This document shows, piece by piece, positions 8,156-16,666 of a DNA stretch of 64,000 nucleotides. The translations under genes and the position numbers were made by a program. The notes beneath the pieces were generated by a model that saw only the letters and a list, made by a program, of their open reading frames with translations, made no database searches and was not told the DNA's origin. Positions within the stretch are counted from its first letter, which is position 1; each line of letters starts with the position of its first letter. The stretch is from CALZIK01 sp945787635 (GTDB lineage: Bacteria; Acidobacteriota; Thermoanaerobaculia; Multivoradales; JAHEKO01): NCBI GenBank assembly GCA_947259725.1, contig CAMYNM010000012.1:1-64000 (forward strand). Reading direction: 5' to 3'.

Positions 8156-10267
8156 TCAGCTTCCCGCGGCGACCGGAGGTTGTGGAGGAGCCTCTGGCCC
8201 GCCGACTTCGCTGATCTGATCGCCGACCTCTACGGTGGCCGAACTGCGGGTCATCTCGATCACCGGCGCGGTGAGTCCCGAGTCTTCGCCGAGCAGGAAG
8301 TTGATCAGGAACTGATCCACCTTTCGGTACATGAGAGAGGCGGTCACCTGATAGGTGTCCGGCCGATCGGGCGCGTCGACCTCGAAGGACTGCTCTTCTC
8401 GGCCCAGTCGCGCGAGATCTGTCTGGTCTCCGGGCGCGACGCTGGTCGGGCAATCGACCATGTAGTCGACCGTGTCGGAGTATCCGGGGAACAGAGCCCT
8501 CCGGTAGCGCACGCCGACCATCTCCCAGAGGTTGTGCCGGTCGATCAGATTGCCGTACTGATCCACGGGCTCCGCCTTGAACAGGAAACTGCCCGGTTCG
8601 ATGAAGTTTTTCTCGTCACGGGTTCCCGACGAGAAGATCTCGTTGCCCGCCTCGTCGTGAACCCGGATCTCGACCCAGCTCTGGATAATGTCCAGGGGTC
8701 CGGTGGGGAAGTCGTGACCGACCTTGTTGGCGGTCATGATCACGCGGATCGGCAGCTTGCCGCCGCGAGCCACTCGGGCGGGCGTTTCGAGGGCCAGCTC
8801 GACGACCGGACCGTCGCGCCACTTGTCGGCGATCTCGGGAATCTCGAAGTTGCCCGCGAGCCACTCTTCGGTGAGCCGGTTGTGCTCCTCCCAGCCCTCG
8901 AGTTCGAGCATCGCGGGCACCAGGGTGTTGGCGGCGACGAACCGGTGACTGCGGTGCATGCCGTCCTCGGCGGTCCGGTTGTAGTCGACGGAGTCGCCGC
9001 GAGCGGGGTCGTTCGACGCGACCAGCGGCATATGGCATTCGCGACATTCGATGGTCTTCTCGGGATCGCCTTCGGTGAACCAGTGACTCGCCTTCCAGTT
9101 GTCGTACTGATTCTGGAGCTGTACCCAGCCGACCCGGTTGACCTCCTGATCGATGAACTGCTTGTGGCAGGCGGCGCAGTACTCCGGCGCCTTGAACATC
9201 CTCTTGCTGAGCTCGTTGTGCTTGTCGGGATACGTCCGGATCAAGAAATCGCTCAGGAACTTGCCGGCTCCAGCCTCTTGCCATTGCCAGAGATAGGTCG
9301 CCGGCTGGGTCATCACGTAGTTGGCGTTGCCCTGGAGATCGGTCTCCCGAACGCCGTGGCAGGAAAGACACGAGATGCCTTCGTTGTAGCCGTGAAGACC
9401 GGTGAGATTCTCTGCAAAAACGTTCTTGGCGCCGGAGAAGAGCGAGATGGGATCGTGGCAGCCGCCGCAGTAGCGGGTCGATTCCGGACCGTTCTGCTCG
9501 GCCATCACGCTCTGCACCTTCTGGAAGAGCGGGTCCATGGCCGAGTAGCGATGGGCGCTCGGCTTCCATTCCTCGAGGATCTGGGAGTGACACCCGGCGG
9601 AGCCACAGGTCTCCGAGCCGGCCAGCGATTCCGGATCGAATGCGCCTCCGGTTTCGGTGACCGCCAGGCTGGGCGCGAACGGGCGGTCATCGCCGTAGAG
9701 GTAGTTGTAGTCTTCCGGGAAGCTGTTGTCGTAGTCCGAACCGGAATAGATCCAGCCGAGCCCGACGGCCAGCGCGAGGCCGAGAACCGTTGCCAGGACC
9801 GCCTGCGAGGTGACCGGGCGCGCGAAATGTCCACCGATCTTCTTGCGCACGCGCAAAAAAACCAGAATGGCGTGGGGCAGCGCGAGGACCAGAAGCGCGA
9901 CCGTGGAGTAGAGATGGAGGTTGCGCCAGAGCGGGGACATCCGGGCGGCGAAGAGCCCCTGGTAGGTGACCACGACGCCTGAGACCAGGCACACCGCGAG
10001 CGCCGCTACCGCGAGATAACCCAGGAGAACCACGTCGGTCAAGTTGTAGCGGCGGTAGTCGAGCCAGTGAGCCCAGGAGTACCAGAGGATTGGAGCCAGG
10101 AGCGCGAGGCCGACGACGGTATGAACCAGGACGCTCCACTGTACGACCGCGTGAAACGGGGCGAGCGTCACCAGGAGGCCACTCGCGAGGAGAAACAGCA
10201 GCGCTCCGAGGGTGATGCGGGTGAGTCTTGTAGTCCAGCCGGTTCTAAGCTCGTTTTGTTCAGGCAA
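8156..10267 (-). CDS. Membrane-bound multiheme c-type cytochrome (pentaheme) with b561-like N-terminus
   Basis: 703 residues. Residues about 15-145 form four hydrophobic helices carrying histidines, resembling a cytochrome b561-like membrane domain. One more helix sits at about 153-173 (AVLATVLGLALAVGLGWIYSG). The periplasmic part has heme-binding motifs in order: CGSAGCH (a CX4CH form), CGGCH, CLSCH, CAACH and CRECH. A beta-rich C-terminal domain follows. This suggests electron transfer from the quinone pool outward, but the electron donor and acceptor cannot be told from sequence. The start is TTG at 10265-10267, supported by AAAGGAGG six bases upstream on the coding strand. It is the first gene of the block that continues with the FG-GAP/ASPIC protein. 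Confidence 0.88.
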   Translation of the reverse strand: MPEQNELRTGWTTRLTRITLGALLFLLASGLLVTLAPFHAVVQWSVLVHTVVGLALLAPILWYSWAHWLDYRRYNLTDVVLLGYLAVAALAVCLVSGVVVTYQGLFAARMSPLWRNLHLYSTVALLVLALPHAILVFLRVRKKIGGHFARPVTSQAVLATVLGLALAVGLGWIYSGSDYDNSFPEDYNYLYGDDRPFAPSLAVTETGGAFDPESLAGSETCGSAGCHSQILEEWKPSAHRYSAMDPLFQKVQSVMAEQNGPESTRYCGGCHDPISLFSGAKNVFAENLTGLHGYNEGISCLSCHGVRETDLQGNANYVMTQPATYLWQWQEAGAGKFLSDFLIRTYPDKHNELSKRMFKAPEYCAACHKQFIDQEVNRVGWVQLQNQYDNWKASHWFTEGDPEKTIECRECHMPLVASNDPARGDSVDYNRTAEDGMHRSHRFVAANTLVPAMLELEGWEEHNRLTEEWLAGNFEIPEIADKWRDGPVVELALETPARVARGGKLPIRVIMTANKVGHDFPTGPLDIIQSWVEIRVHDEAGNEIFSSGTRDEKNFIEPGSFLFKAEPVDQYGNLIDRHNLWEMVGVRYRRALFPGYSDTVDYMVDCPTSVAPGDQTDLARLGREEQSFEVDAPDRPDTYQVTASLMYRKVDQFLINFLLGEDSGLTAPVIEMTRSSATVEVGDQISEVGGPEAPPQPPVAAGS

Positions 10268-10470
10268 GGTTGCCCTCCTTTGACCGCGGTTTCAGCTCGA
10301 GGTCAGACGCAGCAACGCTTTCAGGACCTCGCCGACGTCAGCCACACCCAACAAGGTGGCCGGCACCCCACCCGGACAGGCGGCCGCGGAGTCCGCCGGA
10401 TCCGGCTCGCTCGAGCCCTCGGTGGGCCACCGGCCTTTCTGGAAGCATCAGATTTGCATATCCTGGGCGT

Positions 10471-10503
10471 CGCCCCGTAGTCTCGGGGCGCTCCCTCGGG
10501 AGC
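10471..10503 (+). promoter_or_regulatory. Tandem hairpins in the leader of a lipoprotein gene
   Basis: Two stem-loops lie back to back, 20 bases before the lipoprotein start. CGCCCCG/CGGGGCG forms a 7-bp stem with a six-base loop at 10471-10490. GCTCC/GGAGC forms a second stem around a tetraloop at 10490-10503, followed by CTTTCTTT. The arrangement could be a terminator for something upstream or an attenuator for the gene. No coding gene on this strand precedes it, which favours a leader element. Confidence 0.35.
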
Positions 10504-10523
10504 CTTTCTTTGTGGAGACGACG

Positions 10524-10955
10524 ATGAGCCGCCTGAGACCCGCACTTTTACTGCTGCTTGCCGCCGGACTGGTCTGGACAGTCGGTTGCGACAGCTCGAC
10601 GAGCCCGATCGGCGACCCGATGACCTTCGAAGGTGTGATTCCCTCCGGCGGCCGCGTGGTTCACCCGTTCGTCTTGACGAACGCCGGGACCATTCGCGTC
10701 GAGTTCAATCGCATCGAAGAACAGCCGGTGGAAGGCTTCGATCCGCTCGAGAACGTGATCTGGCGGCTGGGCGTAGGAATCGGACGGCCTTCCGAGGGGG
10801 AGTGTTCGACCAGCTATTCGGTCGCCGCAGTGGTCGGCCAGCTCTTGGTCCTGGGGCTCAACGAGGCCGAGTACTGCCTCCTGGTGTTCGACACCGGCTT
10901 CCTGCCCGAGGTGCGGATTGTCGAATACACGATGACCGTCTCGCCCGGCAGCTGA
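10524..10955 (+). CDS. Small lipoprotein of unknown function
   Basis: 143-residue predicted lipoprotein. The signal peptide at residues 1-22 ends in a lipobox (TVGC), so the mature protein would start at a lipidated Cys followed by DSSTSP. The rest is beta-rich with a regular strand pattern (FEGVIPSGGRVVHPF, then a GTIRVEF strand), similar in character to pre-peptidase C-terminal-like sandwich domains of secreted proteins. That resemblance is only by eye. The ATG at 10524 is chosen because the signal peptide begins there; an in-frame extension upstream runs through the hairpin leader and lacks signal character. The gene stands alone, divergent from the cytochrome block. Confidence 0.7.
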   Translation: MSRLRPALLLLLAAGLVWTVGCDSSTSPIGDPMTFEGVIPSGGRVVHPFVLTNAGTIRVEFNRIEEQPVEGFDPLENVIWRLGVGIGRPSEGECSTSYSVAAVVGQLLVLGLNEAEYCLLVFDTGFLPEVRIVEYTMTVSPGS

Positions 10956-11131
10956 TTCGCCGGCAGGTGCGGGAGGGCTTGATACGCTTTTCGAGCGGCA
11001 GCGTTCCTCGTTTCCGTCTGAATTCCGCATCAGACCCAGCGAAGCGAGCGAGCCGTGGGCTCGCACGATGATCGTAATCCATGCTCGGCGAAGCCCGGGC
11101 TTTATAGAAATTCGGTTGAGGAGACCATCAG

Positions 11132-12004
11132 ATGCATCATTCCTACCTGCGCCGCGCACACGCGGCGATCGCTCTCGCCACTATCTGCCTTCTCTTCGCG
11201 GTGCCCCGGCCGGGTCTCGCCGAGGAAGAGAAGATCGACCTCGGCTGGAGCGACACCGCTGAGCTCTCGCTATTTGCCAGTGCCGGGAACACCGAGGTGC
11301 AGACCATCTCGCTACGCAATGCGGCTGTTCGTCAATGGGAGGGCTCGGCGCTCGAGGTCGCGGTCGGCGCGGTTCGAGCCGAGACCACCACGACATCGCG
11401 GGTCGCGATTGGGAGCCCGGATGACTTCAGCCTGCGCGCGACCAGCGACACCGAGCTCACCGCGGAAAACTACTTCGCTCGGGCGCGGTACGATCGCGAG
11501 CTTTCCGAGCGGGTTTTCTGGTTCGCGGGCCTGGGCTGGGAGCAGAACGAGTTCGCCGGCATCAAGAGCCGGACGTCGGCCTTCGGAGGCGTGGGCCACC
11601 TCTGGTTCGATCGCGAAGACGCGAGGTTTCGCACCGACTACGGTTTGACCTTCACCGACCAGGAAGATGTTTCGGGAGGCAGCGAGAGCTTTGCAGGCTT
11701 GCGTTTCTCGTACGACTACTGGCGCAAGTTGAACGCCGCGACCACCTATGCGAGCGTGTTGATCGTTGACGAGAACCTCGACGAGAGCTCTGACTACCGA
11801 GCGGACTTCACCAACTCCCTGGGTGTCACGATGAGCGATCGCCTCGCGCTCAAGGTCAGCCTGCAACTTCTGTACGACAACCTGCCGGCGCTCGGCGCGG
11901 TTGCCTTGTTCGACTCGGACGCTCAGCCCACCGGCTCCACGGTGCTGGCCGAGCTGGATGAACTGGACTCGGTCTTGACCGTCTCGCTGGTGGCGAACTT
12001 CTAG
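11132..12004 (+). CDS. DUF481-type outer-membrane beta-barrel protein
   Basis: 290 residues with a cleavable signal peptide (residues 1-30, ending in PGLA). The mature part has alternating amphipathic strands and the opening pattern ELSLFASAGNTEVQTISLRN, which matches the DUF481 (YdiY-like) family of putative outer-membrane barrels. It ends in a C-terminal phenylalanine (SLVANF), the usual barrel-assembly signal. GAGGAG at 11118-11123 sits eight bases before the ATG. The role of the family is unknown. No operon partner is evident; the next gene starts 77 bases downstream. Confidence 0.8.
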   Translation: MHHSYLRRAHAAIALATICLLFAVPRPGLAEEEKIDLGWSDTAELSLFASAGNTEVQTISLRNAAVRQWEGSALEVAVGAVRAETTTTSRVAIGSPDDFSLRATSDTELTAENYFARARYDRELSERVFWFAGLGWEQNEFAGIKSRTSAFGGVGHLWFDREDARFRTDYGLTFTDQEDVSGGSESFAGLRFSYDYWRKLNAATTYASVLIVDENLDESSDYRADFTNSLGVTMSDRLALKVSLQLLYDNLPALGAVALFDSDAQPTGSTVLAELDELDSVLTVSLVANF

Positions 12005-12081
12005 AACGCTCCGCTACGCTGGTTCGGCGAGGGTGGCGAGGCTCCGTCGGCGGGCTGAAAGAGCGTAGGATCGGCTCGATC

Positions 12082-13359
12082 GTGTCCGCGAACCGCCATC
12101 GTGTGGTGATCGTCGGCGGCGGGTTCGCCGGCCTGGCGGCCGCCAGAGGTCTCAAGCGGGCTGCGGTCGACATCACCCTGATCGACCGCAGCAACTACCA
12201 TCTGTTTCAGCCGCTGCTCTATCAGGTGGCGACCGGCGGTCTCTCTCCGGCGGACATCAGCGCGCCGATCCGGGCGATTCTCCACCGGCAGAAAAACGTC
12301 GGCGTGATCATGGAGGAGGCGGTCGGGTTCGAAGTGCGGTCTCGCGAGGTGGTTCTGCGTGAGGGGCGGGTGGCGTACGACACCCTGGTTCTAGCGACCG
12401 GCGTGCGCCATCACTACTTCGGTCATTCCGAGTGGGAGCAGAAGGCCCCGGGCTTGAAGACCGTCGAGGACGCCACCGAAATACGCGGCCGGATCCTGCG
12501 CGCCTTCGAGGAGGCCGAGCGAGCGAGCGGCAATGGCGACAAGGCCGCTCTACTCACCTTCGTTGTCGTGGGCGGCGGTCCCACCGGCGTCGAGCTGGCC
12601 GGAGCGATCGCCGAGCTCGCGCGGCACACGCTCAAGCGCGATTTCCGCAAGATCGACCCGTCGGCCGCCAGGATTCTCCTGGTCGAGGCAACGGATCGAG
12701 TGCTGCCATCCTACCGGCCCGAGCTTTCCGCCGCGGCGGAGCGCGCGCTCACCGGCTTGGGGGTGGAGGTCCTGACCGGCACGATGGTCGAGCGCGTGGC
12801 AGGCCACGAGGTGACGTTGCGCTCGGGAGACGCCGGCCGGAACCTGGCCACGCGGACGGTCCTCTGGGCAGCCGGAGTTCAGGCCTCTTCGCTTGCCGAG
12901 GAGCTGGCCCGCGAAACCGGCTCCGAAGTGGACCGCGCGGGTCGACTGCGAGTCGAGGCCGACTGCACCCTTGCCGGACATCCCGAGATCCTGGCCCTCG
13001 GGGACATCTGTCACCTCGCAGGAACCGGCGGGAAGCCCCTGCCGGGGGTGGCGCCGGTCGCGATGCAGCAGGGCCGGTACGCGGCCAGGCTGATCGCCGA
13101 TCGGCTCGCCGGCCGCTCGACCGCGGCTTTCCGGTACCGCGATCGCGGCAGTCTCGCGGTCATCGGTCGCGCCGCGGCGGTCGCCGATCTCGGCCGCTTG
13201 CGTTTCACCGGTTTCTTCGCTTGGCTGCTGTGGCTGTTCATCCACATCATGTATCTGGTGGGGTTCGAGAACCGGGTCCTGGTGCTGGTGCAGTGGGCCT
13301 CGAGCTACTTCACCCATGGGCGAACGGCACGGCTGATTACCGGTCGCGGGCAGCCCTGA
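12082..13359 (+). CDS. ndh: Type II NADH dehydrogenase (NDH-2)
   Basis: 425-residue flavoprotein that oxidises NADH and reduces quinone without pumping protons, on the cytoplasmic side of the membrane. The FAD-binding Rossmann motif VVIVGGGFAG is at residues 8-17. The NADH-binding motif VVVGGGPTGVELAG is near 160. The conserved quinone-family segment HLFQPLLYQVATG is near 45. A GD motif in EILALGDICHL (near 305) binds FAD. The C-terminus has an amphipathic or membrane helix (FFAWLLWLFIHIMYLVGFEN) that docks NDH-2 on the membrane. The start is GTG at 12082 with GGATCGG upstream. Length and motifs fit the family closely. Confidence 0.92.
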   Translation: MSANRHRVVIVGGGFAGLAAARGLKRAAVDITLIDRSNYHLFQPLLYQVATGGLSPADISAPIRAILHRQKNVGVIMEEAVGFEVRSREVVLREGRVAYDTLVLATGVRHHYFGHSEWEQKAPGLKTVEDATEIRGRILRAFEEAERASGNGDKAALLTFVVVGGGPTGVELAGAIAELARHTLKRDFRKIDPSAARILLVEATDRVLPSYRPELSAAAERALTGLGVEVLTGTMVERVAGHEVTLRSGDAGRNLATRTVLWAAGVQASSLAEELARETGSEVDRAGRLRVEADCTLAGHPEILALGDICHLAGTGGKPLPGVAPVAMQQGRYAARLIADRLAGRSTAAFRYRDRGSLAVIGRAAAVADLGRLRFTGFFAWLLWLFIHIMYLVGFENRVLVLVQWASSYFTHGRTARLITGRGQP

Positions 13360-13463
13360 TCCGCTACTGTCGTGCTACTCTCCGCCGTCCTGTCCCGGGA
13401 CGCGTGGTCCACGAGCCCCCTCCCGACCGGCCCTCACTTCCATTCCCCTCCCCGGAGCTCCCG

Positions 13464-15272
13464 ATGTCTTCTTCAGAAACCCGTTCGGATCTGCGCAACC
13501 TGGCGATCATCGCCCATGTCGATCACGGCAAGACCACTCTGGTGGACGCCATGCTCTGGCAGAGTGGCATCTTTCGCGACAACGAGGAGGTGCGCACCCG
13601 AGTCATGGACTCGATCGACCTCGAGCGCGAAAAGGGCATCACGATCATGGCCAAGAACACGGCCATCCACTACGGTGAGACCAAGATCAACATCGTCGAT
13701 ACGCCCGGCCACGCCGACTTTGGCGGAGAGGTCGAGCGCACACTCAAGCTCGTCGACGGTGTGCTGCTTTTGGTCGACGCCAGCGAGGGCCCTTTGCCCC
13801 AGACGCGCTTCGTGCTGCGCAAGGCACTCGCGGCGGAGCTCGCGCCAATCGTGGTGATCAACAAGATCGACCGTGCCGATGCCCGCATCGCCGAAGTCCT
13901 GGACGAGGTCTACGATCTCTTCATCGATCTCGACGCGACGGAAGAGCAGCTCGGGTTCCCGGTACTGTTCTCGAATGCCCGCGACGGCATCTGCCGCACC
14001 GAGGCGGACGGCGAGGATCAGACGCTGCGGCCGTTGTTCGAGGAGATCTTGCGCACGGTGCCGGCGCCGAGGTTCGAGCCGGGGCATCCGCTCCAATTGC
14101 TGGTGACGACTCTCGACCACGACGACTACCTCGGGCGGCTGGCGATCGGGAGGGTTTTTCAGGGCGAGATCGTCAAGGCCCAGACGGTGGGTCGATGCAG
14201 GCTCGACGGCGAGGTGGAGCCGGTCAAGGTGGCTCAGCTCTACGGCTACGACGGCCTGCGGCGGATTGGTATCGAGCGGGCCGGACCCGGGGACATCGTT
14301 GCGGTCTCGGGCTTTGACGAGGTGGCCATCGGCGAGACCCTCACCGAGCTGGAGAATCCACGCCCGCTGCCCGCGATCACCGTGGACGAGCCGACCCTGG
14401 CGATGGTGTTCTTGTCGAGTGACTCGCCGATGTCCGGGCGCGAGGGCAAGCACGTGACCTCGAACAAACTCAGGGAGCGGCTGATCAAGGAGACCTGGAC
14501 CAACGTTTCGATCCGGGTCGAGGAGGCGCCCGAGGCCCGCGGCTTCGTGGTCGCCGGCAGGGGTGAGCTCCAGCTCGCCATCCTGATCGAGATGATGCGG
14601 CGAGAGGGCTACGAGTTCTCGGTCGGGCGGCCGGAAGTGCTGACCCGCAGGGAGAACGGGGTTCTCGAGGAGCCGATCGAGCGGCTGACCGTGGACTGCC
14701 CCGAGGACTTTGTCGGGGTGGTCACCCAGCGCCTAGGCACTCGCAAGGGTCGGATGATGGCCATGGTCAACCATGGCAGCGGACGGGTGCGCATGGACTT
14801 CGAGGTGCCGACCCGCGGTCTGATCGGCTTTCGAACGGACTTTCTGACCGATACCCGGGGCACCGGCATCATGAATCACCTGTTCGAGCGTTTCGGTCCT
14901 TGGGAGGGCGAAATTCCCCAGCGGATGACCGGAGCCCTGGTCTCCGACCGCTTCGGTAGAGTGACGCCCTTCGCCATCGAGCACCTCCAGCCCCGGGGCG
15001 TCTTTTTCATCTCTCCCGGCGACGAGGTCTACGAGGGGATGATCGTCGGGGAGCACTCCCGCTCGGGCGACCTCGACGTCAACATTACCAAGGAGAAGAA
15101 GCTCACCAACATGCGGGCGGCCTCGGCGGACGAGCTGGTGCGCCTGGTGCCGCCGCGGCTCCTGAGCCTCGAGCAGGCGATCGAGTTCATCGCCGAGGAC
15201 GAGCTCATCGAAGTCACCCCGGCGGCCTTCCGGCTGCGCAAGCGGATCCTGCAGGCGAATCGGCGCAAGTAA
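13464..15272 (+). CDS. typA: Ribosome-associated translational GTPase TypA/BipA
   Basis: 602 residues, the usual TypA length. The GTPase domain has G1 AHVDHGKTT (residues 17-25), the switch I EREKGITI, G3 DTPGHADF and G4 NKID. Domains II and III (EF-Tu-like and EF-G-like) and the TypA-specific C-terminal domain follow (GVFFISPGDEVYEGMIVGEH). TypA acts on the ribosome and is needed mainly under stress and cold. The ATG at 13464 follows GGAG and begins the GTPase fold at once. The same frame stays open far upstream, overlapping ndh, but that part has no family match. The next gene is an RRM protein of cold-shock type. Confidence 0.95.
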   Translation: MSSSETRSDLRNLAIIAHVDHGKTTLVDAMLWQSGIFRDNEEVRTRVMDSIDLEREKGITIMAKNTAIHYGETKINIVDTPGHADFGGEVERTLKLVDGVLLLVDASEGPLPQTRFVLRKALAAELAPIVVINKIDRADARIAEVLDEVYDLFIDLDATEEQLGFPVLFSNARDGICRTEADGEDQTLRPLFEEILRTVPAPRFEPGHPLQLLVTTLDHDDYLGRLAIGRVFQGEIVKAQTVGRCRLDGEVEPVKVAQLYGYDGLRRIGIERAGPGDIVAVSGFDEVAIGETLTELENPRPLPAITVDEPTLAMVFLSSDSPMSGREGKHVTSNKLRERLIKETWTNVSIRVEEAPEARGFVVAGRGELQLAILIEMMRREGYEFSVGRPEVLTRRENGVLEEPIERLTVDCPEDFVGVVTQRLGTRKGRMMAMVNHGSGRVRMDFEVPTRGLIGFRTDFLTDTRGTGIMNHLFERFGPWEGEIPQRMTGALVSDRFGRVTPFAIEHLQPRGVFFISPGDEVYEGMIVGEHSRSGDLDVNITKEKKLTNMRAASADELVRLVPPRLLSLEQAIEFIAEDELIEVTPAAFRLRKRILQANRRK

Positions 15273-15291
15273 CTGTGGCTCAAGAGCTTTC

Positions 15292-15320
15292 TGGACAAAT
15301 CGGCTCGATTGCCCTATGCT
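15292..15320 (+). promoter_or_regulatory. Putative sigma-70-type promoter for the RRM gene
   Basis: TGGACA (15292-15297) and TATGCT (15315-15320) are separated by exactly 17 bases. Together they match 9 of 12 consensus positions. Transcription would start near 15327, giving a leader of about 200 bases before the RRM gene. Long untranslated leaders are typical of cold-induced RNA-binding protein genes. Confidence 0.5.
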
Positions 15321-15530
15321 TTTCGCTCACGAGAGCAGGGTGTCCCAACCCGGGGCGCGCTAACCCTGAGAAGCCCGAGTCCTTTTTTCAGAAGTAGCCG
15401 CTTTCCCATCTCCCTATCCTAGGCGAGGCTCCCGTCTGAGGTTCCGCATGTGAGGGACCAGTTTCAGTAACTGTGCGCCGAAAAGCATTTGCCCGAGCGC
15501 ACCCATTTCGAAGGATTGAGTCAAAACAAA

Positions 15531-15812
15531 ATGAAAAAGATCTATGTGGGCAACCTGCCCTATTCCGCAACCGAAGACGAGCTTCGCGAGACATTCGGCG
15601 AACACGGTACCGTTGAGAGTGTAAGCCTCATCACCGACCGTGAGACCGGACGCCCCCGTGGCTTTGGGTTCGTCGAGATGGACTCGGCCCTCGACGGCAA
15701 AGACATGGGCGGCCGTAGCCTCCGTGTCAACGAAGCGCGCCCGCGCCGCGAAGGTGGCGGCGGCGGTGGCTTCGGCGGTGGCGGCGGTCGCGGCCGTAAC
15801 GCCGGCTGGTAG
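15531..15812 (+). CDS. Single-RRM RNA-binding protein with Gly-rich tail and shortened RRM
   Basis: 93 residues. RNP2 (IYVGNL, residues 4-9) and RNP1 (RGFGFVEM, near 43-50) mark an RNA recognition motif of the bacterial glycine-rich type. The tail is Gly/Arg-rich (about residues 72-93). After RNP1 the protein goes directly from VEM through DS to ALDGKDMGGRSLRVNEARP. Typical members carry about nine more residues here, forming the second helix, so this RRM looks internally shortened. The ATG at 15531 is preferred because family members start MKKIYVGNL. A TTG at 15489 is in frame. The leader is long, and a strong terminator follows at 15869. Confidence 0.85.
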   Translation: MKKIYVGNLPYSATEDELRETFGEHGTVESVSLITDRETGRPRGFGFVEMDSALDGKDMGGRSLRVNEARPRREGGGGGGFGGGGGRGRNAGW

Positions 15813-15868
15813 TTGAACGCTCGGCGCGAGGGTCTCGGGACCTCGTCGCGGCGATCGAACGACCCGTC

Positions 15869-15899
15869 AAGGCCCTCTCTTCGGAGAGGGCCTTTTTTG
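15869..15899 (+). terminator. Rho-independent terminator after the RRM gene
   Basis: An 11-bp stem (AAGGCCCTCTC with GAGAGGGCCTT) closes on a TTCG tetraloop and runs directly into T-rich DNA (TTTTTT). This is a textbook intrinsic terminator, 57 bases after the RRM stop codon. Confidence 0.93.
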
Positions 15900-15998
15900 T
15901 TCTGGTTCGTAGGTAGCAAGTGCAGGCCCTGGTCTCGCCGGCGGCCCCTCGCTGGCTGGTAGTCTTACGCGCGCAATCACTTGAAACGGAGGTCGCGT

Positions 15999-16653
15999 AT
16001 GTCATCAGTTCGACTCAGGAGCCGATTGGCGATTCTGGCGGTGTTGGGTCTCGTGCTCTTGGGAGGTGTCGCTCCCGCGTCCGCGCAATGGCCACCCGAG
16101 GTCAAGAATCTCCAGCACTTTCCCAAAGACATGGAGTTTCGCGAGCTGATGCCGGTGATGCGCTCGTTTGCCTTCGGGCTCGGCGTGCGTTGCCAGTTCT
16201 GCCATGTCGGGGAGGAAGGGCAGCCGCTCGCGACCTTCGATTTCGCTTCGGACGAGAAGGACAACAAGAAGAAGGCTCGCGTCATGCTGGCGATGGTCGA
16301 TGCCATCAACGGCGAGCACTTGGCCAAGCTCGAGGGCGACTCCGAGCGAGTGCGGGTGGAGTGCGTGACTTGCCACCGCGGCGGAAAGCACGCTGATGCA
16401 GGCGGCCGAAGCGCTTGCGGAGGCAGGGCAGATGGACGCCGCCGTGGCTCTGGTCGACGAGAGCCTCGCTCACACGCCCGAGTCTGCCTGGGCGCTCGGG
16501 ACGCTCGCCGGCCTCGAGCAGCGGCGGGGCAACGTCGACGCCGCGGTCGCGGCACTGAAGCGAATCCTCGACTTCGACCCCGACAATGAGCGTGTCCGCC
16601 AGCAGCTCGACAAGCTCACGGCGCCCGCGGAAGAGGGCGGCGACGGCTCCTAG
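15999..16653 (+). pseudogene. Frameshifted diheme cytochrome c with TPR tail (reaction-centre-cytochrome-like family)
   Basis: ATG at 15999 with ACGGAGG six bases upstream; signal peptide to about residue 30 (PASAQ). Two heme motifs, CQFCH and CVTCH, sit in the pattern GVRCQFCHVGEEGQ and CVTCHRGG, typical of acidobacterial small c-type cytochromes related to the photosynthetic reaction-centre cytochrome subunit. Just after CHRGG the natural continuation (LMQAAEALAEAG and a TPR ending in DFDPDNERVRQQL) lies in a different frame, to 16653. Dropping one base of GGCGGA near 16378-16383 would join them. The unshifted frame runs on without family character to 16589. It may be a real mutation or an assembly indel. 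The middle linker is also shorter than usual. Confidence 0.6.
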
Positions 16654-16666
16654 CGACGGTCGGTCG

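Noticed and set aside
8078..9982. 634-codon plus-strand open frame
   Set aside because: It lies opposite the pentaheme cytochrome gene, which has heme motifs and membrane helices; the plus-strand product has no recognisable motif.
11048..11064. Terminator hairpin GCGAGCC/GGCTCGC
   Set aside because: The stem is only 7 bp with a 3-base loop and no T tract, and it sits in the upstream region of the DUF481 gene; not strong enough to list.
12432..13463. N-terminal extension of TypA of over 340 codons
   Set aside because: It overlaps ndh in another frame, has no family match, and TypA begins canonically at 13464.
15999..16653. Selenocysteine or stop-codon readthrough at the cytochrome gene
   Set aside because: The break is a change of reading frame, not an in-frame TGA; joining needs a one-base shift.
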